Below, one piece after another: positions 44,094-53,000 of a stretch of DNA of 64,000 nucleotides. Position numbers and translations under genes: made by a program. Source of the DNA: Epilinea sp044228875 (GTDB lineage: Bacteria > Chloroflexota > Anaerolineae > Epilineales > Epilineaceae); assembly GCA_044228875.1 (NCBI GenBank), contig JBGAUA010000003.1, positions 15,279-79,278 on the forward strand. The letters run 5' to 3'. Each line of letters starts with the position of its first letter. Within the stretch, counting starts at the first letter, position 1. The notes under the pieces were generated by a model. That model did no database searches and was not told where the DNA came from. It was given only the letters and a program-made list of their open reading frames with translations.

Positions 44094-45125
44094 TCAATCG
44101 ATGATCTCGTCCATGCGCCCGGCCAGCCAGGCCTCGCGGATCTCGCGAGCGATGCGGCGGCCGGTGGACATGGGCTCGTCGAAGTACAGCGCGGCGTAGG
44201 GCGATCCGTTGACGAAGAGGTTGGTGCCGGCGACGATGCGGCAGCTGATCTCGATGACGTGGAAGGCCAGGTCCGGCGTGATGATGGTCTCCAAGCAGAA
44301 GGGGCCCCAGAAACCGCGCGGACTCACCAACTCACGGGCGGCGGAAACCACCCGCTCCCCCATCTGGTAGGCCTCTTCCAGCATGGACTCCCGGAGCACC
44401 AGTTCCGAGTTGCCCACCACCACGTAGCTGGGGCTGGGCTGGATCTCCGCCTGCACATGATGGGGCAGACGCCCCAGGCCGTCGACGTTGGTCTCGTAGC
44501 GGCGATCCATGCTGAGGATCTCCAGCCGGTCGCGCATGACGGACTGGAAGAAGTGGATGTAAAGGGTGACGCCCAGGACATAGCGCTGCACGGTATAGCG
44601 CCGCGGCCCCTGGTCCAGACCCCTCTCGGCCAACTGCTCATCCAGGTGCGCCCGCGAGCGGGCCAGGAAATAGCCGCTGCCGCCCGCCGCGCCGAAGGTC
44701 TTGACCAGCACCGGCCAACCGTCGATGGTGGCGAGGTCGGTGTATTCGGCCGGCTGGGGTATACCGGCCGCGGTCAGCCATTGGCGCTGCAGATCCCGGC
44801 TGCCCTCCCAACGCAGCACGGGCCGGCTGCCATAGTAGCCCACCCGCATGGAGGCGTTGACCGCTTCGCCCAGGTAGGCGACGAAGGAGCCGTGCGGCAC
44901 CATGACGACGCCGCGCGCCACCAGATCCGTCTCGAGGTCCGCGAACGCCGCGTAGCTGTCGATGGTCAGCACATCGTCGACGAAGGGATATCGCCGATAC
45001 AAGCCATCCTTGCCCTTCGGAGCGATCACCAGGTTGGGCAGGGCTTCGTCACGCGCGCCGCGCAGGATCTGCAGCGCCGAATGGCTGCCCAGGGTGGCGA
45101 TGGTGGGAAGGGAGCGTTGGGGCAT
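44094..45125 (-). CDS. purP: PurP-family FAICAR synthetase (first copy)
   Basis: A 343-residue PurP-family ATP-grasp protein. Segments typical of the archaeal enzyme are IATLGSHSALQILRGARDE, PKGKDGLYRRYPFVDDVL, VPHGSFVAYLG, PVLVKTFGAAGGSGYF, RYVLGVTLYIHFFQS and RRYETNVDGLGRLP. It would make FAICAR from AICAR with formate and ATP, replacing the transformylase half of PurH. Bacteria normally use PurH, so this is the striking gene of the purine cluster. The start is ATG 45125, downstream of its own promoter; the longer frame lies in purD. It precedes the second copy and follows purD. Confidence 0.9.
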   Translation of the reverse strand: MPQRSLPTIATLGSHSALQILRGARDEALPNLVIAPKGKDGLYRRYPFVDDVLTIDSYAAFADLETDLVARGVVMVPHGSFVAYLGEAVNASMRVGYYGSRPVLRWEGSRDLQRQWLTAAGIPQPAEYTDLATIDGWPVLVKTFGAAGGSGYFLARSRAHLDEQLAERGLDQGPRRYTVQRYVLGVTLYIHFFQSVMRDRLEILSMDRRYETNVDGLGRLPHHVQAEIQPSPSYVVVGNSELVLRESMLEEAYQMGERVVSAARELVSPRGFWGPFCLETIITPDLAFHVIEISCRIVAGTNLFVNGSPYAALYFDEPMSTGRRIAREIREAWLAGRMDEIID

Positions 45126-45162
45126 GGGTGGCTGCCGTGGGAGATCCGCCGGACGGGGGCAG

Positions 45163-45191
45163 AGTGTACCATGCGGCGGGATGGGCGTCAG
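45163..45191 (-). promoter_or_regulatory. Putative promoter of the purP pair
   Basis: On the minus strand CTGACG (45191-45186, four of six matches to TTGACA) and TACACT (45168-45163) are 17 bases apart, and TACACT also has a TGn extension. The -35 overlaps the purD stop. The start site near 45156 gives a 30-base leader before the purP ATG at 45125. Confidence 0.55.
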
Positions 45192-46531
45192 ACTGGAGGC
45201 GACTCCGGCGTCCGGGCTGCGATGTCGCGGCGCCACTGCATCCCGGCGAACCCGACGCCCGTGGGATCGTCGCAGTCGTGGTCCTTCAGCCGTCCGTCGA
45301 TGGCGCCGTAGGCCCGGTTGCGTGCCAGTTCCAGCGAATCCGCCACCGCCACCACGCTGAGCACCCGCCCGCCGTTGGTCTCTACGCCGCCACCATCCGT
45401 AAGTCGGCTACCGGCGTGCAGGATCTTGACCCCCGGGGCAGATCCGACCACATCAAGCCCTCGGATCAAGTTCCCCTTTCGGCTTGACTCAGGGTAGCCG
45501 GCAGAAGCCAGAACCACACAGATGGCTTCCTTGTCCTCGTGCATCTCCAATCGAAGCTCGCTCAGCCGGCCTTCGGCGGAGGCGCGGAGGATGACGGCCA
45601 GATCCGTCTTCAGCAGCGGCAGCTGCACCTGGGTCTCCGGGTCGCCGAGGCGGCAGTTGAACTCGATGACCTTGGGGCCTTCCTGGGTCATCATCAGGCC
45701 GCAGTACAGGCAGCCAACGAAGGGATGCCCTTCGTCGCACATGCCACGAAGGGTGGGTTCGACCACACCCTTTAGGATCCGCTCCAGCAACTCCGGCGCG
45801 ACGGCCACCGGGGCGTAGCTGCCCATGCCGCCCGTGTTGGGGCCTCGTTCGCCGTCCTTGAGTCGCTTGTGGTCCTGGGCCAGGGGCAGGAGGCGGTAAT
45901 GGATGCCGTCGGTGATGGCCATCACCGAGAGTTCCGGTCCTTCCAGACGCTCCTCGATCAGCACCCGCTCGCCGGCCGCCCCGAAACCGCCATCCACCAA
46001 CATGGTCCTCGCGGCGGCCATGGCCGCCGCCTCGTCGTCGGCTACCACCACTCCCTTGCCCGCGGCCAGACCGTCGGCCTTCACCACACAGTGGCCGCCC
46101 ATGCGGCGAATCGCCGCTTCCGCCGTCACCAGATCACGCGTCACTTCGAAATCCGGGCTCGGAATGCCGTGGCGTGCCATGAACGCTCGAGCCCAGGCCT
46201 TGGAACTCTCCAAGCGCGCCGCAGCGGCCGTGGGGCCGAAGACCGTGAGTCCCGCCGCTCGGAAACGGTCGACGATGCCCGCCGCCAGCGGATCCTCCGG
46301 GCTGATCACCGTCAGGCCGATACCTTCGACCAGGGCGTGGGCCACCAGCGCATCGAAGTCCATGACGCCGATGGGCACGTTGCGCGCCTTGGGCTCGGTG
46401 GCCGTCCCGCCATTGCCGGGGGCCACGTCGATGCGGGTGACCGAGGGCGAGCGCCCCAGGATCCAGGCGAGCGCATGCGCCCGGGCATCGGCGCCCACGA
46501 TGAGGATGCGCCCGGGATCTGGTGGGGTCAT
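45188..46531 (-). CDS. purD: Phosphoribosylamine-glycine ligase (GAR synthetase)
   Basis: A 447-residue ATP-grasp enzyme that joins glycine to phosphoribosylamine, the second step of purine synthesis. Features are ILIVGADARAHALAW at the N-terminus (GxGxREHAL type), SPEDPLAAGIVDRF, the ATP-grasp core CVVKADGLAAGKGVVV and GEEL-type ERLEGPELSVMAI, PNTGGMGSYAPV, and VIEFNCRLGDPETQ. The N-terminal Ala for Arg-Glu in the phosphate loop is a small deviation. The length is normal. It lies 39 bases after the RNase J stop, on the same strand, and next to purP. Confidence 0.95.
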   Translation of the reverse strand: MTPPDPGRILIVGADARAHALAWILGRSPSVTRIDVAPGNGGTATEPKARNVPIGVMDFDALVAHALVEGIGLTVISPEDPLAAGIVDRFRAAGLTVFGPTAAAARLESSKAWARAFMARHGIPSPDFEVTRDLVTAEAAIRRMGGHCVVKADGLAAGKGVVVADDEAAAMAAARTMLVDGGFGAAGERVLIEERLEGPELSVMAITDGIHYRLLPLAQDHKRLKDGERGPNTGGMGSYAPVAVAPELLERILKGVVEPTLRGMCDEGHPFVGCLYCGLMMTQEGPKVIEFNCRLGDPETQVQLPLLKTDLAVILRASAEGRLSELRLEMHEDKEAICVVLASAGYPESSRKGNLIRGLDVVGSAPGVKILHAGSRLTDGGGVETNGGRVLSVVAVADSLELARNRAYGAIDGRLKDHDCDDPTGVGFAGMQWRRDIAARTPESPPV

Positions 46532-46570
46532 GGCCTGTGCTCCTGGAGTCGAACGGCCGCCGTGTCCGCG

Positions 46571-48232
46571 TCAGGCCGCGTCCGTAAGAAAGACCTGGGC
46601 GACGATCACCGGCCGCCGCTTGAGCCGCTCAGCCACCAACTCGCCAAGACGGCGGACGATCTGGTCCTCCAAGCCGCTCCGTCCGGCGTTGGACGTTCGC
46701 AGAACCTCGACAGCGGCCCCCCGAAGCGCTTCCAGGAGGCCTTCGGCTCCCGGCTGGAAGACGCAGCCGCGGGTTGAGACGGCCACCTGCGGCTTGGATC
46801 TGGAGTCGGTGCGATCCAGGGTGGCGGAGACAAGGATGAAGCCGCTCTCGGACAGTCGGCGCCGCTCGCGCAGCACCGTCTCTCCCACGTCCCCCACGCC
46901 GGAACCGTCGACGAAGATGTAGCCGCCCGGTATCTCCCCCTCCTGCCGCGCGCCGGCATCGTCGATGCTGACCACCTGGCCGCTCTCGATGATGAAGATG
47001 TCCTCCGGGGCCATTCCCAGCTCTTGGGCCAGGCGACCGTGCAGCACCAGCATGCGGTACTCACCGCCGGCGGGGATGAAGTAGCGCGGCCGGGTCAGGC
47101 GGAGCATCAGCTTGAGTTCTTCACGGCTGGCATGGCCGGAGACATGCACCGGCATCAGGGCCTGGTAGAGCACATCCACCCCCAGACGGAAGAGGTTGTC
47201 CAGGGTACGATGGACCAGCTCTTCATTGCCGGGGATGGGCGTGGCGGACAGCACCACGGTATCACCCTTGCGCAGGGTCACGCGCGGATGCGTGCCCTCC
47301 GCCATGCGGGTGAGGGCGCTGGTCGGCTCGCCCTGGCTTCCGGTGCAGCAGATGGCCACCTCGTCGGGCGGCAGCTTGTCCAGTTCCTTGATCCCCAGGA
47401 GGGTGCCGGGCTCCGGGGTCAGGAAGCCGAGATCCAGGGCCATGTCCCCGTTGTTCTCCATGGAGCGACCCACCAGTCCCACCTTGCGCCCGTAGAGTTC
47501 GGCGACGTTGATCACCTCCTGCACCCGCGAGATGTTGGACGCGAAGGTGGCGATGATCACCCGCCCTTCGGCCCGCTCGAAGACGCGCTCCAGGGCATCG
47601 CGCACCAGCGACTCCGAGGGCGTGTGGCCGGCCCGCTCGGCATTGGTGCTGTCGGATAGCAGGGCCAGGACGCCGCGGCTACCGTAATCGGCCAGGCGGT
47701 GGATGTCGGTGGGCTCACCGGATACCGGTGTCAGGTCGAACTTGTACTCGCCGGTGTGGATGACCACGCCCAGGGGCGTCTCGATGGCGAATCCAACGGC
47801 ATCGGGAATGGAGTGGGCCACGCGAAAGGGTTCGACGGTGAAGGGCCCGGCCTGAATCCGCTCCCCGGGCTCGATGGTGGTGATCTGGGCCCCCGCGAGC
47901 CGCTTGTGCTCCTTCAGCTTGACCTCAATGAGACCGCGGGTCAGTCGGGTGGCGTAGATCGGCGCCGGCGCGTTGGGCAACACGTAGGGCAAGGCCCCAT
48001 GATGGTCTTCGTGGCCATGGGTGATGAAGTAGGCGACCAGCCGGTCCACATTGTCGACCAGATACTGGAAATTGGGCAGGACGAGATCGACCCCCGGCAT
48101 GTCGCTTTCCGGGAACATCAGGCCGCAGTCGATCACGATGATCGCCCCGTCGTATTCCAGGGCGGTCATGTTGCGCCCCACCTCACCGTAACCGCCCAGG
48201 GGAAGGATCTTCAGATTGCCGCTTGGTTTCAA
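46571..48232 (-). CDS. rnj: Ribonuclease J
   Basis: A 553-residue metallo-beta-lactamase/beta-CASP RNase, an endonuclease and 5'-3' exonuclease for RNA maturation and decay. The zinc motif is HGHEDHHGAL; other features are LGGYGEVGRNM at the N-terminus, GVLALLSDSTNAERAGHT, CCTGSQGEP, HVSGHASREELKLML and PAGGEYRML. The C-terminal domain (about 450-553) mediates dimer formation. The start is a TTG at 48232 that overlaps the tpiA stop (TTGA), with GAGG upstream, so tpiA and rnj are translationally coupled. Confidence 0.95.
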   Translation of the reverse strand: MKPSGNLKILPLGGYGEVGRNMTALEYDGAIIVIDCGLMFPESDMPGVDLVLPNFQYLVDNVDRLVAYFITHGHEDHHGALPYVLPNAPAPIYATRLTRGLIEVKLKEHKRLAGAQITTIEPGERIQAGPFTVEPFRVAHSIPDAVGFAIETPLGVVIHTGEYKFDLTPVSGEPTDIHRLADYGSRGVLALLSDSTNAERAGHTPSESLVRDALERVFERAEGRVIIATFASNISRVQEVINVAELYGRKVGLVGRSMENNGDMALDLGFLTPEPGTLLGIKELDKLPPDEVAICCTGSQGEPTSALTRMAEGTHPRVTLRKGDTVVLSATPIPGNEELVHRTLDNLFRLGVDVLYQALMPVHVSGHASREELKLMLRLTRPRYFIPAGGEYRMLVLHGRLAQELGMAPEDIFIIESGQVVSIDDAGARQEGEIPGGYIFVDGSGVGDVGETVLRERRRLSESGFILVSATLDRTDSRSKPQVAVSTRGCVFQPGAEGLLEALRGAAVEVLRTSNAGRSGLEDQIVRRLGELVAERLKRRPVIVAQVFLTDAA

Positions 48233-49011
48233 GAGAATGCCTCGTGAGATGGTGCGCCCCGGTCAGCCGCCGCCCGGACCAGCGCGGCGAAGGGCTCGGC
48301 TTCCAATGAAGCTCCGCCCACCAGGGCACCGTCGATGTCCGCGACGGCCAGGTAGGCCGCGATGTTCTCTGGTTTGACCGATCCGCCGTAGAGCAGCCGA
48401 GCGGCCGCAGCGCCCGCCGCTCCGAAGCGGGCACCGAGGGCCTCGCGCAGTAGACCCATGACCCGCGCCGCCTCGGCGGCATCGCAGGCCTTGCCGGTAC
48501 CGATGGCCCAGACCGGCTCGTAGGCCAGCACGAGGCGCGCCGCCTCGGCTTCGGCGATGCCGTCCAGGGCCTTGAGCTGCGCCAGCACCACCGCATCTGC
48601 CTGACCCGCCTCGCGTTGGTCCAGGTGCTCGCCGACGCAGAGGATGGGGACCAGACCGTGGGCGAAGGCAGCGTGCACCTTACGTCCCAAGGCCTCGTCT
48701 GTCTCGCCGAAGAGGCTGCGCCGCTCGGAGTGGCCAAGGATCACGTAATCGGCCAGTTCCATCACCATGACCGGCGAGATCTCGCCGGTGTAGGCGCCTT
48801 GGTCCGCCCAATGCATGTTCTGCGCCGCGACGCTGAGTCCCCGCGGTCGCGCGATCTCAGCCACGGCGGCCAGGGCGATTGCCGGAGGTGCCAACAGCAC
48901 CTCGACGTCGTCGATCCCGGCGACGGCGGCAGCGACATCCGCTGCCAGCGCGCGGGCCTGGGCCACGGTCTTGTGCATCTTCCAATTGCCGGCGATGAGC
49001 GGTCTGCGCAA
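48229..49011 (-). CDS. tpiA: Triosephosphate isomerase
   Basis: A 260-residue TIM-barrel enzyme interconverting dihydroxyacetone phosphate and glyceraldehyde-3-phosphate. The active-site Lys is in AGNWKMHK, the electrophile His in ILGHSERRSLFGE, the catalytic Glu in AYEPVWAIGTG, and the phosphate loop is LLYGGSVKPEN. The start is a TTG at 49011, because MRRPLIAGNWKM begins there and no ATG is closer. The promoter is at 49074-49103. Its stop overlaps the RNase J start. Confidence 0.95.
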   Translation of the reverse strand: MRRPLIAGNWKMHKTVAQARALAADVAAAVAGIDDVEVLLAPPAIALAAVAEIARPRGLSVAAQNMHWADQGAYTGEISPVMVMELADYVILGHSERRSLFGETDEALGRKVHAAFAHGLVPILCVGEHLDQREAGQADAVVLAQLKALDGIAEAEAARLVLAYEPVWAIGTGKACDAAEAARVMGLLREALGARFGAAGAAAARLLYGGSVKPENIAAYLAVADIDGALVGGASLEAEPFAALVRAAADRGAPSHEAFS

Positions 49012-49073
49012 AGCCTACACCCCGGGGCGTCGTTCGAATGCGATCGGCGTCGAGCGGCTGTTTGTGGAGCGCC

Positions 49074-49103
49074 AGTATAGAGGATGCCGGGAAGGTGGCT
49101 CAA
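49074..49103 (-). promoter_or_regulatory. Putative sigma70-type promoter of tpiA-rnj
   Basis: On the minus strand TTGAGC (49103-49098) and TATACT (49079-49074) are separated by 18 bases. The start site near 49067 leaves a leader of about 56 bases before the TTG at 49011. Confidence 0.55.
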
Positions 49104-49232
49104 ACCTACCGGCCGGGTCATCGCCATGAACCGTTGGCCAGACGATCCGCCGCAGCCTGCTTCTCGTCACTGGTCCCTCGGAAGCGCCCGTGATGTTGAT
49201 CGACCCCTGGACACGCTCACCGACCGGAGCGG

Positions 49233-49658
49233 TCAGTTCGTCACCAAGCGGCTGCGCAGCGAAATCGTCTCCACCGCCGCCAAGGCCTTGGACACCGGGC
49301 AGCCTTCCTTGGCCCGCAAGGCGATGACGTCGAAGGTCTCCTCGTCGATCCCGGGGACCACGCATTCGGTCTCCAATTCGATCCTGGTGATGGTCGGCCC
49401 GGCTTCCAGATGCACCTTGGCCGTGGTGCGGATCGTCGTCGGAGGATGGCCTTCCTTGGTCAGTTGGGCCGACAGGAACATGGAGAAGCAGCCGGCATGC
49501 GCGGCGGCGATGAGTTCCTCCGGATTGCTTCCCTTGGCCTCTTCGAAGCGTGAGCCGAAGCTGTAAGGCACCTCGACGAAACCACTCTCGACGCGCACGG
49601 TGCCGTCGCCCTCGCGCAAGGTGCCGTTCCAGACCGCCTTAGCCGAACGAACCGTCAT
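49233..49658 (-). CDS. OsmC-family peroxiredoxin-like protein
   Basis: A 141-residue OsmC/Ohr-type thiol peroxidase. The two redox cysteines are in AAAHAGCFSMFLS and KEGCPVSKAL, both at the family positions; the SNPEELIAAAHAGC context is the OsmC signature. It reduces peroxides, with a preference in the family for organic hydroperoxides. The start is ATG 49658, with AGGAGG nine bases upstream; the earlier ATG at 49712 has no such site. It is upstream of tpiA on the same strand but separated by that gene's promoter. Confidence 0.9.
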   Translation of the reverse strand: MTVRSAKAVWNGTLREGDGTVRVESGFVEVPYSFGSRFEEAKGSNPEELIAAAHAGCFSMFLSAQLTKEGHPPTTIRTTAKVHLEAGPTITRIELETECVVPGIDEETFDVIALRAKEGCPVSKALAAVETISLRSRLVTN

Positions 49659-50017
49659 GAGCCTCTGCCTCCTGAGTTGGATGGATGCCGTCGGACCGAA
49701 TGCGACATGCAATTATGGCGGCCGCGCCGGCAGGGTCCAAAGACCTGCGGCCGGCGGTTCGTGTCGCGCGGATGACACGCGACGCCCCGCGACCATGCCG
49801 GGACCAAGGTGATCGGGATCCTCGCCAGGGGAACCTGTCGATATCGTGAGAACACCCACGTTATAGAGGACGCAACGAATACGCGCGGCGGCGCATTGGC
49901 CGCCGCCGTCCTCGGAGCAAAGCCGGAACGTGCAGGTCGGCGCCGCGGGCCGCGATACGACGCCTTCGTCAATTGCCGGTCAAGCTGGTTTCCTGTTCCA
50001 AGAAAGGGCGATGCGTC
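49659..50017. promoter_or_regulatory. Divergent intergenic region before the Cys-rich repeat gene
   Basis: 359 bases with no gene. TATAGA at 49862-49867 is a possible -10 for the plus-strand gene, 150 bases upstream of its ATG, without a clear -35; TATAAC lies on the other strand in the same place. Nothing else was recognised. Confidence 0.3.
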
Positions 50018-53000
50018 ATGACATTCCAGAGTGCCGCGCTGGCGTTCACCGTCTGGTTGCGGCGGTCCGGTTGGCGACCAGGTCTGCTCGCGGGGATGGT
50101 CTTGACCGGTCTGGTCGGCGGCTGGATGCAGCGATCGCCGTCCACCGCTCTGCCTCGCGTTCGTTCGGCAACCGCGCAGGAGCCGTCTCCGCCGGGTTTC
50201 CTGGGTCTGCCCATCTTGAACTACCTGGGTGAAGACGATGTCTGCCGTAGCCTGGTGGGCCTGCAGAACCTCGGTGACGAGGCGGCTCAAGCTGTCGTCC
50301 TGTTCTGGGACGATCAACGTGCGGGCGATCCTTGCGCCGGCCCCTTCAAGGTGGAATGCAGCGGGCTCCTCGCTCCCGGCGCCATCTGGTCCTTGCGCGG
50401 AGCCCAGATTCCTCCGGGCAGTCGCAGCGCCATGGCCTTCAGCGTGACCGCCAGGCGGCTGAGCGAGCTCGGCCTGGACATGGGATTCGACAGTACGGCG
50501 GCGCATTACCTTTGCGCCACCTTGTCCAGCGATCTGATGCTGGGCGACTGCGCCGCCTACGCGCGCTTCCGCGCGGCATGGGCCTCCGGCGGCAGCTTCG
50601 CCGGGCTGCCATTGGGTCTCGCAGCAGGGCCGCCACTTTCCGCCCAAGTGTTGCGCCACTGTCCCTCGGCAAATTCGCCGGGCCTGGAGGTCAGCTCCCT
50701 CTACGCCGCTTCCTGGCAGAGCGCCGCGGCGAAAGGACCCCACGTCTATCTGGCCGGCCGGATTCGCGTCCCCGACCCCTTTCTGTCCGCCTTCGTCCAT
50801 CTGCAGAACCTGGGATCGCGGGAGGCTCAGGCCACCGTCGCCTTCCATGCGGCTGGAGATTGCCTGCCGGCTCGAGCCTGCGGCCGATTGACCGTACAGC
50901 CGGGCGCATCGGCGATGTTGTCCTTGGCGGACTGCGCCCCGACCGACGGCGGGCTCAGCATCCAGAGCGATGAGCCCCTGGCCGTGACCGTCGACCTGGA
51001 AGGAGCGGACAGCCTGTCCACAGTGGAGGGCACCGACGCCGTCAACTGGGGCACGCGGCTGGTCGGCGCCATGGACCCCGATGCGGCCCGCGGTTGGTCC
51101 ACCACCACCTATGTGCAGAGCCCGCCAGGCGCCGAGCGCGAGACCAGGGTGCGCGTCGAGCATCTGTCGCCGGACGGTGCGGTGCTGCACAGCGCCGAAC
51201 AAACGCTCTGCCCCGGAGGCATGCTGACCTTTCCTCGGCCGGCCGCGGACTCGCGACCCGGACGTCGGACCGGGACCTTGCGCGTCAGCAGCCTCGACGG
51301 GATTTCGGTGGCGGCCGGTGCCCTGATGGAGCGCTCCGGCCGCTTCGGGCGGTCGGTCGAGGCGGCGCTCGTCAACCTGGTGCCGGATCCGGCGCCGGGG
51401 CGCGGGACTGTCCATTCCCTGCCCATCGTGGCCAAGGATCTGGATGGCCTGGGACTGACGACGGAGATTGCCCTGGCCAACCACAGCATCTCGCCCGGCT
51501 GGGTGGATCTGGCCCTGATGACCTACGACGCGAGCGGCCCGCTGGACATCCGCTGCCGCCGTCTGGCCGCCGGACAGGTGGGCTACATCGATGTTGAGCA
51601 GATGGTTCAGATCCCGATTGGTTTCCTTGGCGGCATGGTGGTCTCCCCGGTATGGTGGTCGCACGCGACTCCGGACGGTGAATCGACGAGCCCCTCGCTG
51701 AGCGTCAGCTCGATCCTGCGCACGGGAACCCGTGACGGTGAAGACATCCCGGGCGACGAACTGGCGGTCAGCCAGGGCATTCGGCTGAACAGCATCCCGG
51801 ACTTCCTGCGCGCGGCTCCCGCGCAGCGTTGCCGGCCACTGCTGGCGGCGATCCAGCCACAGCCCACCGCGACGGCCGATCCGCTGGTCAAGGACGAAGC
51901 CCTTCAAGCCATGGCCTGGCTGCCCGCCTTGGCCTACCTGGGTCAGGATCCCGTTTGCCTCGCCACGGTGACGGTGACCAACGAAGGCGACAGGCCGGCG
52001 CAGCTGCTGTGGCTGGCTTGGACGGAGCCTGGCTTCTGCCCCCCGAAGGCCGCAGGTCCTATGGCCTTCGGCTGCTCCGGTCTCCTGGCCCCGGGCGGAA
52101 CCTGGGTGCTCGGCGAAGGCACCTTGCCCGATACGGCGAACGGAGGTCTGATCTACAGTTTGAGCACAGCCACGCTGCTCGAACTGGAACTGGATCCTGT
52201 TTCACGGGAACCCATCGCCTCGGTCCTCTGCCAGCGTATGTCAGGGATCTCGGTTCCGGCCGATCAAATGGAAGGTCGCCTGCGGATGGCCTTCCAGACA
52301 GGAGGTCGCTTCGCCGACCTGCCCCTGGGCAAAGCCTGGGGGCCGCCGATCACGGCCTCGGTCAGCCGAACCTGCCCGGCAGACCAGACGCCGGGCTTCG
52401 AGGTGACCGACAGCTATGCGGCACTGCGGCCGGACAAGGGGCGAGCGACGCGCATGGAACATCGCTACGCGGCCCAGCCCATCCTGGCCGACTGGGCCCA
52501 GCTCAACAGCACCCTCTACCTCCAGAACACCGGCCTTAGCTGCGCCGCGGTCAACCTGGCATTCCAGGTCCTGGGCGACTGCGTGTACACCCGCAACTGC
52601 CAGATCGGATCCCTGGCCCCCGGCGAGACCTTTGCTTTCGACGCCACGGATTGCGTCGGGCCGGATTGGCGGGGCAGCGCGGTCATCACGGCCAACGAAC
52701 CGCTGGCCATCGTCCTGGACCAGATCGGGCGCGACCGCCTGCGAAGCAGTCGCGCGGGATCCAGCGCCCTGGCCTACGACATGGACGGCAACGGACAGCT
52801 GGAGTCAGCCGATGTGGATCGGGTCCTCGCCGCCCTGGGCCGCCGGCGGGGCGACGGCGGTTGGGACGCGCGCCTGGACCTCAACAGCGACGACGAGGTG
52901 AACGATCTCGATGTGGCCACCGCCCGGACCGGCCTCTGCCGACCTGCTCAGCCGGCGGGTGTCCCCGTCCCCAGGCCCGACGATCCGTTGCCCCGCCTGC

